Notes under the pieces: generated by a model
Told to the model about the DNA's origin: nothing
Seen by the model: the letters and a program-made list of their open reading frames with translations, nothing else
The model's database searches: none
NCBI GenBank assembly: GCA_030248225.1
Contig: JASANE010021409.1
Location: 1-64,000 of the forward strand
DNA length: 64,000 bases
From: Trileptium ribeirensis
Taxonomy: Eukaryota; Nematoda; Enoplea; Enoplida; Thoracostomopsidae
Direction: 5' to 3'
Shown here: positions 1 through 11,597 of the stretch, piece by piece
Numbering within the stretch: the stretch's first letter is position 1
Layout of the letters: every line of letters begins with the position of its first letter
Position numbers and translations under genes: made by a program

Positions 1-2213
1 GATTTTCGAATAAATACAGGATTTTGTTGTTATAGTTCTTCGTAAGGACGTCTCGCCATGTTTGATTACACTATTTGGCGAAGTTCGTGGTATAGGTATA
101 CAATGAAGATTTCGTTTTATTGGGACTGGTTTATTGGTTAATTACTACTTGCCCTATTCTTTTTGATTTGTTATCTAATATGGATGTAATTGTCAAAAGA
201 TGTCTGCTAGTCTTCTTGAGTCTGAAAATAATCAACGTAGATAACAGGTTTTATGCCTAACTGCGTGCATGAACTAGTATATTGACAAGGCTCACTTGCT
301 GTCTGCGGAATTCTATCGCGAATCGGGTCAAGTTTGCTGATATTTTCGAGCGACAGCTGAAATCGGTGGAGCAACAATCGCCGGTAAGCAGACTAAGCTG
401 GAACGCTCGTTAGTTTCCAATTGTGCATCAAGCTGTTACCGTAAAGTATTTTCATATAGAGTTTTGTGTTATTATGACGGCTACCTGAGGTAGTGGCGTT
501 CAACTCGTCCCTATTAGCAACGTTCTTTGGCAACCCGAGAGCGCATCGAGAAGAGAACCTGAAAAAGTATCAACGCGTATTAGTGTTACGGAACTTTTCC
601 TTACTATAATTTACTATCTACTGGTGATGGTGTTGAACGTGTACCATCAGCGAGTTTTACCATGCATGTCATATATATTAACGTCATGGAGTGCCCTAAA
701 ACCTTAGTTGTGCGTATAAGTGTATAAGTTCTACCAGTTAAGAGATAGCTTGGCTGTCGTTTCGTCTATTGGCGAGAGTGTAATAGAACCTAGAACCTGA
801 TTCATATAGCTGTAACTACGGAGATTGGTTCCAAAGAAAACGAAATCTTACGAAACCTATCACCACTTTACTAGCACTCTTAGAACGCGAACTCGTGCCC
901 CAGCTAGAGAAGAGTATTATTGATGGTCAGGATTGTGACTCAATTGTAAACGTTGTGTATTATAGTGAGTGCTGGGATCGGAGCACCGCGTGAGCACGAA
1001 GTTACACTACCGTACGAAATGTTTAAGCTCCGACACAGCGAGGTACTTACTCGGTTAGAGCGACACTATTTATCCGTTAAAAGTTTGCAACAATTCAACC
1101 GATGACATTCGTTTCCATGCGACATATATACTGGGACAACACTGCATTACAGTTCTCACATCGTGGCACTTTGCAACCTTAACACATAACACCGTTTCAT
1201 GTAATCCAATAGCTTTATATCACAATGACGATTTTTCACGCAATAACAATAATGGATCTGCCGCTATGTTTCGCTTTTACATTACGCACAGCTACTGTAG
1301 GTTTGTTGGTACGATCTTACTCCACGCAATACTTGTAGCACTAGTTCTAACCAGTATCTGCATTATACCAGATTGTGGCTGAGCTATGGTTACAACGCCA
1401 GAACACCTCGAATTTGAATTCAGCAATGTGTAACCAATATGAAAAATGCAGTCAACAGTTAGCTAACCCGACCGTAGACGAAGTTGAAAAATATGAATGA
1501 TGTCCGTGAAATATTCGGTGGAAACATAACTTGGCGTATTCCACTTGTGTGTAGTTTTATTGCAACACATATGTTAGCAGTCAAATCGAAATCGAGAAAA
1601 CTCACCAGACAAAAAGAAAAATCTTGCGGAAACAGTTTCCGCCTAGCCAGTTAGTCCAAATATTACGAACACTGCAAAAGTGAGTTTCAAACCGATTTAA
1701 AGTTCAGCACTTTCGCTAAACGTAACGTGGTCTTACTTTGAGACAGCACTTTGAGACGAAACGAAACACTCTACACACATTAGAATAGCACACAATAGTC
1801 CCCGGAAAATAGCCAACCCACCTCAGAATACGGATAAACTTTACACGCTGAAAACCAATAGTTAGGAACTCCTTAAAGCTATACTCTAATAATTCTCTAT
1901 AGAAACATATAATCATATTCAAGATAACAAATAAAGCCAGTCGCTATCGAAAACGTAAGTTGTGAATTAGATGTCAACAAGTGAACTCATAATGATAAGT
2001 CCTAACTGCTAGCTAGCTCATCTCTCCGTCACTAACAACGTCATTATCATAATTCGCCAATTCAACATATTAATAATACGAGTTTTATATTTAGTAATAA
2101 GAGGCAACGCTAATAGGCGAAAACGGTACTCCGTACCGTGTAGGTAGGTAGGTACTGCATACGATAACACCGAGGTATATAAAATATATTTACTATAAAG
2201 TATAATTTTGCGT
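1..2213. other. No recognisable gene
   Basis: Short ORFs only. I recognise no protein motif, splice-bounded exon, RNA gene or transposon end in this stretch. Base composition is ordinary and AT-rich. A short run of GTAG repeats occurs near 2140-2155. Confidence 0.5.
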
Positions 2214-2760
2214 GGGAATTTGTTGAAATTTGAAAAATGAGGAATTTTGAAGAAATGAGGTTGGGAAGTGGGGTTTAGTTTAGAAAAAGCAGGAAGAGGT
2301 TAAGTTCGAAATGTTAATATGTTGAAAGGGGTAGGTTGTGGAATTTGAATTATAAATTTGAGGAGTGATAGTCAAGTTTAAGGTAAATGGGAGTTGTTTG
2401 AAACACGAGAGAAATGAAGAAAATTGGGAATTTTAATGCAATGTGAAATTTATAGGATATAAAAAGAGGGGAAAGGGGTGGGTTAAATATATGAATATAT
2501 AGTGTTATGACGAAAAGATATTAAAATTTGAAGGATATTGATTTGGTTTTGGCGGAGAGGGGGTTGTTTAAATTTTGATTAAAAAAATGGGAAATTGAGG
2601 AAAAATAAAATTTGGTTAAATTTTGGTTTTAGTGAAAGAGTGTGGGTGAATATGGAATAGGGGTTCGAAAAGGAGATATTTGAAAAGAAAAAAGTTTGTG
2701 AGTAATTATTAAGTGAAGAATTTAGGGTTTGAAGTATATCGGTATATGGCAGAATTTGGG
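2214..2760. repeat. C-depleted, strand-asymmetric block
   Basis: About 545 bp in which cytosine almost disappears from the plus strand (roughly ten C by eye) while G, A and T stay common. It is not a tandem repeat. It ends about 75 bp before the first codon of LINE-A. The opposite strand is almost G-free, like the 3' part of the A/C insert at 5930-7041. It could be a low-complexity insertion of the same kind in the other orientation, or an assembly artefact. Confidence 0.6.
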
Positions 2761-2835
2761 AAACATATAAACTGAAATGAATATATTCATTCAGGTTGTT
2801 GATTATTGAAATACCAATATTTATAACTGAATGCT

Positions 2836-3629
2836 ATGGTACGGCCATCCGATGCGCCATCTAATAAAGGTGCACGTCTGTCTTGTAACGTTTTAATAAA
2901 ATCACTTGACTGGTATATCACTTGTGAACGATGTAGTGGGAACTTTCATTACAAGTGCTTTGGTTGTGACGACTGAACTTATAAACAACTTACCAAACTC
3001 CCGTCAGCTTTAGTAACTATTTACTGTAACTCGTGTAAATCTCACATCAACTCTTTAGAAGACCGAATAGCAGCAATTGAGCAACAACTAAGTTCCTCTG
3101 CTACTACAACATCCATTTCTCCCCCTCATATTAGTATTGATGAAAACGTCATATCTAGGAGTGTAACCAAAGTAATAGAAGCGGTCGTGCTAGCAATCAC
3201 TGAAGCAGCTCGTCAATCGACAGCAGACGGCATTGAAGCCCACAAGAAGAAGACCAACTTAGTGGTTGTTGGTTTGCCCGAACAAGAAGAGTGTTCGACG
3301 TACGTATCATCGATTTGCGATAAGCTGGATATTGATCAATCCCACGTTGACGAAACCTTTCGTTCGGGAGAAGAAAAAACTGGCCGGAAGCGCATTGTAA
3401 AAGTTAAGTTTGTCAAATTTCACGACGTAAATTTTTAAATGGCTTCCGTAATGCGCTCGAGGGTACTGGTCAAAACAAGATGTTCGTGCGACCTGACTTC
3501 ACGAGGACGCAGCGGGACATGGACTACAGGCTTGGAATGGAATTGAAGCGTCGCAGAAATGCTGGCGAATCTGTTAAGATTTCACGTGGCAAAATCTTTA
3601 CTATTGAACTTGTGTCCTCAAAGAACTAA
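2836..3629 (+). pseudogene. LINE-A ORF1 (PHD-like finger, coiled coil), broken
   Basis: Reading from the ATG at 2836, the protein shows a Cys/His cluster: CERCSGNFHYKCFGC near residues 30-44, then YCNSC. This matches the PHD-like fingers known in CR1-superfamily ORF1 proteins. It is followed by a short coiled-coil-like stretch (LEDRIAAIEQQL) and a region starting TNLVVVGLP that resembles the RRM-like domain of LINE ORF1 proteins, which bind element RNA. The frame has a TGA at 2974-2976 and a frameshift near 3430, after which the C-terminal part runs on to a TAA at 3627-3629. LINE-B carries the same domain order. It is a pseudogene in this copy. Confidence 0.75.
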
Positions 3630-5921
3630 CGGGTGGCCCTTTCGTTCCCCAAGTAATTTTTGTTTTTACTCTCAAACCCACTGTTTCTATTTTAATGCTC
3701 AATGACGGACGAATAAGTTAGACGAGTTCAAACTTCTTTTTTTAAATAAGGCACCGAGTACTGTATTTGTTACAGAAACGTGGTTTAGCGACCAAATCCA
3801 GGATAGTTTGCTAAGCGCGAAAAACTATTCTGTTTTTTCGATCAGACAGGGTTGGTGGAATACACGGAGGCTGTTTAATACTTGTCAAAAACGGGCTCTC
3901 TCCAGTTTTCCATTCTAGATCATCGTTTAATAAACGTGTAGAGACACTATGTCTTTCAGTTTCCATTCAAAAAATGGTTTTAAAATTTTTTCTTGTGTAT
4001 CGTTCTCCTCTTAGTTCTCTGGAGGAGGACGAGTTGCTTATTCAAGAACTTGTTTACCACGAAAAGTCTGCTAATCTGATCATCTTAGGAGATTTCAATC
4101 TTCCATTGTATTTCTCAAAACACAAAGACATTACCACACAAAACTTTGCTGAATGTTTTTGTTCTGTTGGTGTACACCAATGCGTTTGGCGAACTTACAC
4201 GTCTTCAAAACTATCTAGACTTAACTTTACCTCTGATTTAAATGTGATTACAGAACTATCTGTCTCCGAACCCTTTTCTGCCAGTGATCATAACAAAATA
4301 CGTTTCTCTCTAAATGTCGAATACCATCGCCCTTCGGATATCTCAACCTACGACTTTGCACGCTCTGACTTCACTAGTATGGAACTTTTTTCGCCACTGT
4401 CTCTTGGGATAATCTTTTCGCGGATCATACTGATGTTTGTGGAATCTGGGAAGTCTTTTCTCATATTATGGCTTATGCTATTGAGCGCTTCACTCCCAAA
4501 AAAAGTCCGCAACTCTCGTCCCAAGCTAAGTGTTCGATGTCGAAAAGCGTATCATTTAAAAAATCAAGCTTGGCAAAAGTATAAACGAACTAGAAACATT
4601 GAGACTACGCTTGCTTTAAGCTAAATGCAATAAAGGCCAAAAACATCGTTATAGCTGAAACTAAGAAAAAAGAATGTAGCATACTAAGATCAGGCAGCTT
4701 AGCTACTTTTTTCAAGTATGTTAATCGCAAGTTTGCATCCTCGAAAGCGATTCCTGTGCTTAAGGTTGGTAGTCATCTTATGTTTGACGACAGCAGCAAA
4801 GCTAACGCTTTATAGTCACAGTTCTGTTCCGTTTTTACGTCGGATGACGGGTGTCTACCACTTTTTGTGCAGCAATCCCCTACCTAGCTTGGAATTAAAC
4901 GTAGAAAGTGTACTTAGCGCCCTACGGTCTCTACCTAACAAAGTTTCCTGTGGACCCGATGGCATTCCTAGTATAGTACTAAAGCGGACTGCCACGTCCA
5001 TAGTACATCCCTTACTATGCATATTCAAGGCTTCTTTGTACGAGGGTAAGCTTCCAGGTCAATGGCAAGAAGCTCTTGTTACCCATTTATAAGAGGAAGG
5101 GAGATCCATCCAATCCCGTGAACTACAGGCCGATTAGCTTGACATTTGTCGTATGCAAAGTTTTGGAAAGGTTGATTAAAAATCACCTGCTAACCTTTCT
5201 TACTCATAACAGTCTTATACGTTCGCACCAGCACGGATTTCTACCACATCGCTCTACAACTACAAATCTTTTATTTTCCATCTCTTATTGGTTCAAGTCT
5301 CGTAATAATAACAAGTACATTCATTCAATCTATATTGACTTTGCAAAAGCCTTCGATTCAGTTAGCCATGAGAAACTACTGCATAAGTTATCTAACTACG
5401 GAGTAAGAGGTAAGTTGTTAGATTGGATAAAGAGTTTCCTCTCAAACAGAACCCAAACAGTCGTAGTCAAAAAGGTACGCCCTGGTAACGGCAATGTCAT
5501 TAGTGGCGTACCACAAGGTTCTGTCTTATGACCACCGCTTTTTTGATCTTCATCAATGTTCTACCATATTGCACTGATGGCAACATCGCTCTTTTTGCTG
5601 ATGACGCCAAAATTTTTACAGAAGTCGAGGATTGCAATATTGCTTCTGCTGCTCTACAACAAAACTTAGAGAATATTTTTCAGTTGACACTGCAATGGCA
5701 GTTGTCCGTTGCGCCGGATAAATGCAAATTTTTACCATTAGGAAAAAATTTAACTAGTGACCTTCTCATGTACAGCATTGGAAATCGTCCCGTTCCCGCC
5801 TCTAGTAGTAGCAATGACCTCGGAATTCTATTATCCTCAAATCAAAAATTCTCTGAACATTGTGCCAACATTTCCAAGAAAGCTCTTTGCATTTCTTCGC
5901 AAATTTCCCGTTTCTTCAAGT

Positions 5922-5929
5922 GCAGAGAC
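5922..5929. repeat. 8-bp duplication, left copy (GCAGAGAC)
   Basis: GCAGAGAC lies directly left of the A/C-only insert and recurs at 7042-7049 directly right of it. An 8-bp direct duplication is the length expected of a hAT-type integration. Removing the insert and one copy keeps the RT frame open. Confidence 0.8.
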
Positions 5930-7041
5930 AGGCACGCGCCACAACAACGCACAAAACCCCACCCGCGAAAAACGCAAAAAACAAAAAAAACCCCCCAGCC
6001 AGCAACCCAAACCGCCCCCCCACCACACACAAAGAAAAACCAACCAACACCCCACACCACCGAAACAAAAGCAAAACAAAACAAACCACAAAACACAACA
6101 ACAAACAAAACCCACCCCCAACGACCAAAAAAAAAACAAAACGACAAAACCCCACCATCCAACACAACCAAAGCGACACAACCCAAACAACACGGCGCCC
6201 ACACACGCACCACAACCCCCCAACCCCCCCAACCCAAAAACACAACAAAAAACAACAAAAAAAACAAAAAAAACACCAAACACCAACAACCCACCACAAC
6301 ACAAACCAACCAAACAAAAAACGAAACCAAAAAAACCAACAAAAACCCAAAACCACCACAAACAACAACACACCACAACACCCCCCCACCCCCCAAAACC
6401 ACAAAACAAAACCCCACCACAAACAACCCAACAAAATACCAAACCAAAAAAACTCAACACCCAAACCACACAACCACACCAACTAAAAACCCAACCCCAA
6501 AAAACCCACACCACAAGAAACCAAAACACACAAACCACCACCCAAAACACACAAACACAAAAACAAAAACTCAACCACAACCAAACCCCACCCCACACCC
6601 CCCAACCACCACAACACCACCAAAACCACATCAAACACCCACACTCAACAAAACACCCCAACAACCAATCAAACCTCCCCACAAAACAACACAAACTACC
6701 CAAACACACCAACCAACTCCACCCAACAAATAACCAACACAAATCACAACACACCAACAACAACACCACACCAAACAACACCCCCCCACCTCCAACACAC
6801 CACAACAAACCACAACAACCAACACCCCAACACCCACCAAAAAACACAACAAAAATCTACCAACCAACACTCAAAAAAACAAATCAAAAAACCATCCAAA
6901 ACTTATAAAATTTACTTAACAATAAAACTAAAATTCATAATAATATTTACATTATTCAATCTCTCCATAACTTATCCTAAATAAAAAACTAAACAATCTC
7001 ATAACAACTCACACTCAAAATTCCAAACAACCACCCCCAAA
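5930..7041. repeat. 1.1-kb insert composed almost only of A and C
   Basis: This stretch of 1,112 bp interrupts LINE-A RT. The first third is A and C with scattered G and almost no T. The middle (about 6240-6420) is essentially pure A and C. Toward the right end T appears and becomes common, while G is absent from about 6900 to the junction. There is no obvious repeat unit. Both sides carry the same 8-mer. It encodes long meaningless ORFs rich in Pro, Thr, Lys and Gln on the plus strand and Val, Gly, Cys and Phe on the minus strand, because such composition rarely forms stops. It may be a real low-complexity insertion or a consensus-sequence artefact. Confidence 0.85.
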
Positions 7042-7049
7042 GCAGAGAC
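7042..7049. repeat. 8-bp duplication, right copy (GCAGAGAC)
   Basis: Exact partner of 5922-5929. The LINE-A RT frame resumes immediately after it (RDFLLKMF). Confidence 0.8.
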
Positions 7050-7772
7050 CGTGATTTCCTTCTTAAAATGTTCACAACCTTTGTCCGCCCAACTCTAGAA
7101 TATGGCTCACCTGTGTGGTCCCCAGGGATACAAAAAGACATTGATATTATAGAAAAAGTCCAAACACGTTTTACAAAGCGCATCATGGGACTATCGCATT
7201 TGTATTATTCAGATCGTTTAATCGAACTTATCCTTGATAGTCTGGAATATAGGCGCATTTTAGCTGACTTAGCTTTTGGACATAAAATCATACACGGTGT
7301 CGCTGACATTCCAATGCACCAGTTATTTGAGTTCAGTACGTATGCTGGCCCACGGTCTCATACACTTAAATTAAAAATTTATTTTACTTCATCACAGGCC
7401 ATTAAAGATTTATTTTTCCTTTTCCTATTATGTGGAACAAGCTCCCGCCATACATCATTTTATTAAATAAGTATCATTTTAACAACCAGTTGAAAAAACT
7501 GAACTTGTACTGGCTTTATAGGGGTCGATATTTTAGGTGACCACCCGTTGGTCCTTTCTCTGACCCAGTCGTGTATTATTCTGTGTTTTGGAACAAATAA
7601 TTATAAGTATTTTTCTTTCAGCAATTCCCAAACCGACCCACACGTACATAGTAAGTTCTATATTTTCTGCACAACTAACTCAAACTGATTGTCCAACTAA
7701 AAACAAAAGTGATTAAATGTTCCAAAACAGTGTCTATGTTGTCTATTTTGTTTTGTTTTCTAACAAATAAAC

Positions 7773-7801
7773 GTATCTATCTATCGATCTATCTATCTAT
7801 A
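7773..7801 (+). repeat. TATC microsatellite, 3' end of LINE-A
   Basis: A run of TATC/GATC tetranucleotides follows the LINE-A 3' UTR. CR1 and L2 type LINEs end in short tandem repeats rather than poly(A), so this is taken as the 3' terminus. Confidence 0.7.
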
Positions 7802-9118
7802 GATTTTAGTATATTTTATATGTTCAAATAACTACATAGCTAGTCACTAATTTAGCACACAAGATTTACGGAACTCTACGCCAATATGCGCTTACATATC
7901 AGGCCAAGAATGACAAAGCAGTACCAGGGCGGTAATGGAGACCGGCCTTTAAGTAATTATTAGAAAGTTGAAAAGTTTTGAAAAAAACAGGTGAGAAAAA
8001 GGCATCAGCCCTAACACCACCCTTTGTAAGCCCATGACGTTTCGGCATGGGTAACACCTGAAAACACAAATAATAGCATTAAAACAATAACAAATGATAT
8101 TGAATATATGTGCAAAAACCCGGATGTATACAGCAAAAATTTTAAGTAAATATATTCAGTTACTCGTAACACCAGATATAATATAAACTATATACGCGCT
8201 ATTGTGAGCAAAATAACATGACAAGAAATTGTGACCATAACGAAATCAGTGAAACATTAAAATTGTTGGAATTTTACAAGTTTTTATTGTTTTTGGATTT
8301 TATAATTATTTGAATTTTTTTATGAGTTTTGTAGTTTGGTTATTAGAAAAGTAAAAATGGAATATTTTGCGTAAAGCACAAAATATGCATAAGTAACAAA
8401 GGAATATAACACAGGCACTGTTTACGGCATCTTCTATGCCTTTGGCAGCTTCTTCGACATTTAGCAACCTGCTACATAACGTAATACAAATATAATATAA
8501 CAACAAAAATATATGAGTTTATTGCTGTGCATACAAAATATATAAATCAATACGTGAACGGTGAATGCAACGATTTATCGAATTACGGGAATGCCACACT
8601 TTATCGAATTACATGAATGCCCCGATTGTTCGACTGCGCAAAACTGCGATTACTCGTAAATTGTATATTGTAGCTAAACACGAAAATTGCGATAACCTGC
8701 AGGAAATTGTATCCATACAGTAATTGTAGTTGTTATGATGATATTCGAGATGAATTATGATATGACGAGATTGAATTAATCGTTCATAATTGTTAATAAC
8801 GAAATGTAAATTATATCATCTCACGGCCGAATAGAATATCAGAGTTCCTGTAATCAGGACTCAATTGCGTCCATATCGTACAGTGTTAACAACCATAGTT
8901 ATTGATGGTAGATTTTAATCGGACGGATAGTTCGCGACGTATTTGGCAAAATTTTAGCATAGTACAAATAACGTCAAACGTTCGCGTCAACCGAAATATC
9001 CGTAATAATAAAGTTAATGTGGTTATTACTAATAATTATTAAAGTTATTACTAATATTGTTTTGTTGCACCAAAAGGCGAAGAGAGTAACAAAAAGTAAA
9101 CATTGTTACCAAATTGTT
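7802..9118. other. No recognisable gene
   Basis: AT-rich spacer. The only structure noted is a diverged ~26-bp direct duplication near 8570-8622, in which TTTATCGAATTAC occurs twice. No ORF looks protein-like. Confidence 0.5.
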
Positions 9119-9667
9119 CTAATCAAGACGCGGTGTTGGCATATACGTCGTCCAATCGTGTTCCGACGGCAACAATACTGGATTTCCCGGATAATCGTTG
9201 TTTTGGGCATACCGTTGCGCTACAAAACGTAGCTCACGCAAAAAAGCGTGGAAAATTGCCGTAATGTTTGTAACGACACTCACTCGACCAACATTTAAAA
9301 TTGTTCTTTGTTCGCGTGCTAAGTCTTCTTGAATTTGTTGACCGCGTAGTCGACATTCCAAATCATCGATATCGTCGCGTAGTCGTTGGCAATCCGAATT
9401 GAGAAAGACGTGGTCGCGAACTCGCGCCACTTGCTTCGAAATAGACGATCATGCATCGGCAAATCGTCGGATATCCTGTTGCACATCGTTTTCCCATTTA
9501 CGACGACTGAACACGATAAATACGATTCGTGAGAAATTAAGCACCGCAATATTTCGTCGTCGTAGTATGTCGTACACGTATCCATGGATCGTGTTCGCCA
9601 ATCGACACATAAAAACGTCATAAAGTTCCGGAGTAATTGCTACGTCCCATGGTTTCTGAAAAAATTA
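9119..9667 (-). pseudogene. Unidentified ORF with one internal stop
   Basis: On the minus strand about 183 codons are open from near 9667 down to 9119 except for a single TGA near 9450. The composition is protein-like: it begins KPWDVAITPELYDVFM, has an Arg-rich DILRRRNIAVLNF segment, a charged stretch likely to be helical (CQRLRDDIDDLECRLRGQQ) and a C-terminal NNDYPGNPVLLPSEHD. I do not recognise the family. It follows another broken minus-strand coding stretch (9707-10140) and may be the 3' part of the same gene. A virus- or transposon-derived structural protein is possible but unsupported. Confidence 0.4.
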
Positions 9668-9706
9668 TCTTGCGCACACGTTCTTCTCACTTGAAAAACA
9701 TGACGG

Positions 9707-10140
9707 TCAGGTCACGATCAGTAACGGCATTCCCGTATTGACACATTTGTTTGAATTCACGCCGTAATTCTTCACATAGATGTTGAAACAGGTGGTGCAC
9801 ACGCGGTGGTATCTTTTTTCAGTCAAGGTTTGGTAAGTGAAATAATGATAGATCAAATGCCATCCAAACGGCGTGTTGCGAATTTGGCGAAGATCTCGTC
9901 CGTCGAACTGCAACGAGGTTAGTTCGGTCATACTACGCCGTTCTCTAACTAGCACCATCTGACTAGATTCGCGTCGTTCCAATTGCGCGCGTGGCTCTGG
10001 TTGTTACGGCACGGCCCGAGTGGTTGTTCCTCGGCTAATAGACGCTAATAAACTGTTGTAGTCTGGATTAAGGACGAAACCTTCTCGAAAACTTCCACTT
10101 CGCTCGTTTTACGTTGCACTTCAGTAGCCATTGTTAATGT
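9707..10140 (-). pseudogene. Unidentified minus-strand coding remnant, frameshifted
   Basis: An ATG near 10131 opens MATEVQRKTSEVEVFEKVSS. Protein-like sequence then continues in shifting frames, including RERRSMTELTSLQFDGRD and FGWHLIYHYFTYQTL, with two cysteines close together (CTTC) near the end. At least two frameshifts are needed to join it to the ORF at 9119-9667. Family unknown. It sits downstream of an esterase-like block on the same strand, so both may belong to one old element. Confidence 0.35.
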
Positions 10141-10178
10141 TGAAACGGTTGGTGTTGACGCTAAAGAAAGCGCAAAAA

Positions 10179-10770
10179 CTACCATCTCCTTTTCACCGTA
10201 AATCTTTCAGTTGTCTTGTAACTAACATATTTTAGTTTTGAAATCATTTTCGACCACTCTACCCACATAGTCCGCAGTCCAGCGTGATTGACATAAAATC
10301 TATCTGCATCAAAGAGTCCATAATTGATGTTGATACCGTCCCCAAAAGGCTGACCAGCACGTGTGAAGCAATTCAGACACAAAACACTTGTACCTGAAAG
10401 CTCCCTTTCTAGCAAGGCTGAATGCTGTTTAGCGGCTGGAACCTTAGGACGAGATACAGCACCGCTGACCAAAACTTTGTTTCGCGAAACTGTGAGGATA
10501 CACTAATGATGGTGGACTTTATCGATTTCCATAGATTGTTTCAAAAGGTAGGATTGCGTTGAGCGTCATTTGTGCCCACGTTAACTATAACGATACTGTA
10601 TTTCTGAAGATTGAGATGTCGAATTTCTTTTGCTAAACTTTACAAGTCGCTCTTGAGACAGAAATAATGTGTCCACCCGAAACTGATACGATCTGACGCC
10701 ACTGGCTATCAGATAATACCAAGACCGTGTATTGAAAAGCCGTCGGAAGATTCAAAACTGCTTGTTCTAG
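10179..10770 (-). pseudogene. SGNH/GDSL-esterase-like domain, probably from a CR1 ORF1
   Basis: Read on the minus strand, a VLVLSDSQ motif (about 10705-10725) corresponds to block I of SGNH hydrolases. After a frameshift IVIVNVGTNDAQ (about 10570-10600) fits block III. The C-terminal part has NYGLFDADRFYVNHAGLR (about 10260-10310), which fits the block V Asp/His region. Kapitonov and Jurka described esterase domains of this type in ORF1 of CR1-like LINEs, so a LINE origin is most likely. The catalytic motifs lie in different frames and stops intervene, so this is a relic. No RT follows directly downstream, so the assignment to a LINE is an inference. Confidence 0.55.
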
Positions 10771-11071
10771 TACTTGAACCCGAAACGGAACACTTTATTT
10801 CCCTCCACGTGTATATGCAGGACCTTCGTTAGGGCTGAGCCATATAAGTCAAACTCTGGCAATTGTTCGCGAGAGGAAGCGGGACCAGGACGCAAACCAC
10901 AAGACCAAACGTATTCTGGTCTAGAATGATAGTTGACAAACTGAGTAGAAAGGATCATTGAACGATTCTACTGTTTACAGGAAGACTGTTTTGAATTTGT
11001 TGCCGTCGTGCATTAAAAGGTTAAGCATGATATCTACTTAACCATCACCCGCCATAAATATCCACTGGGGT

Positions 11072-11275
11072 TTAAGTTTGAACAGTTGAGCCCTCAGCAA
11101 AGGTCTCTATTTCTGATGGGTTATCAAGACACACCTGATTGGCTAGCATCCAACTATCGAGGTTGGGCTTATCATGTTGGCGGAGCATAAGGTGCCACAA
11201 AATCATCTCGATGGATGTTACAGTGGCTGACGAGATATGTAGTTCGCGGAACCGGTAGAAACGGTACAATCCCAA
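11072..11275 (-). other. Unrecognised 67-codon minus-strand ORF
   Basis: An open frame with ordinary amino-acid composition (contains LRQHDKPNLDSWMLANQ). It lies between the esterase-like relic and the gypsy integrase on the same strand. No domain is recognised. It may be element filler or chance. Confidence 0.2.
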
Positions 11276-11597
11276 ATTAGCAATTGATGGTTATCAGGCA
11301 GACAGCGAATCCGTTAAATACTACAAAAACGCATGCTGTTATGATGTTAGCTCGAATCGTATTGAAAAACCATGTTAGCTATTATTGTCTTTAATCATCT
11401 ACCAGTTAACTTCACAGTTTATCTTGCCATATAGCATACATGGAAAGCATAGCAACAGGAGAACCTGAAAATAGATGTAGATTTACAAACTTCGTACACT
11501 CAATTTCGTTGCTGTCGACTTCGATGCCTCATAATTTATGTTCATATTCGAGATAATCTCGCGATTCTCCACAAAAGTGTTTAAATATACTTTTATT
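11276..11597. other. Spacer without recognisable features
   Basis: AT-rich sequence following, in minus-strand direction, the end of the gypsy integrase frame. No LTR, polypurine tract or tRNA gene was recognised. Confidence 0.4.

Larger units (their letters stand above)
3690..7540 (+). pseudogene. LINE-A ORF2 (endonuclease-reverse transcriptase), broken
   Basis: This would be the endonuclease/RT that nicks the target and copies the element RNA. The endonuclease half shows VFVTETWF (about 3765), ILGDFNLP (about 4085) and ASDHN (about 4280). The RT half shows NYRPISLT, motif A YIDFAKAFDS (about 5332), GVPQGSVL (about 5503) and motif C FADD (about 5597). The C-terminal region TLEYGSPVW lies at 7089 onward. 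Defects include frameshifts in the endonuclease and linker, a TGA just after GVPQGSVL where a glycine is expected, and the insert at 5930-7041. Skipping the insert and one copy of its 8-bp duplication restores one reading frame exactly at CRD/RDF. Stop is near 7538. Confidence 0.85.
2836..7801 (+). mobile_element. LINE-A, CR1-like non-LTR retrotransposon, interrupted
   Basis: The order is that of a CR1-superfamily element: ORF1 with a PHD-like zinc finger and coiled coil (2836-3629), ORF2 with APE-type endonuclease then reverse transcriptase (about 3690-7540), a short 3' UTR, and a TATC microsatellite tail (7773-7801). The 5' boundary is uncertain; the start given is the ORF1 ATG. The element is broken by several frameshifts and stops and by a 1,112-bp A/C-only insert in the RT thumb region. 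No flanking target duplication was found, which is common for CR1. Confidence 0.85.

Noticed and set aside
5837..6870. Minus-strand ORFs rich in Val, Gly, Cys, Phe and Trp that look like membrane proteins
   Set aside because: They are complements of the same two-base sequence; the hydrophobic look is forced by G/T-only codons.
5528..6908. Long plus-strand ORFs (up to about 400 codons) rich in Pro, Thr, Lys, Asn and Gln
   Set aside because: After about 5930 they are only translations of A/C-only DNA, where stop codons are rare. Only the first part (RT, to about 5929) is real coding.
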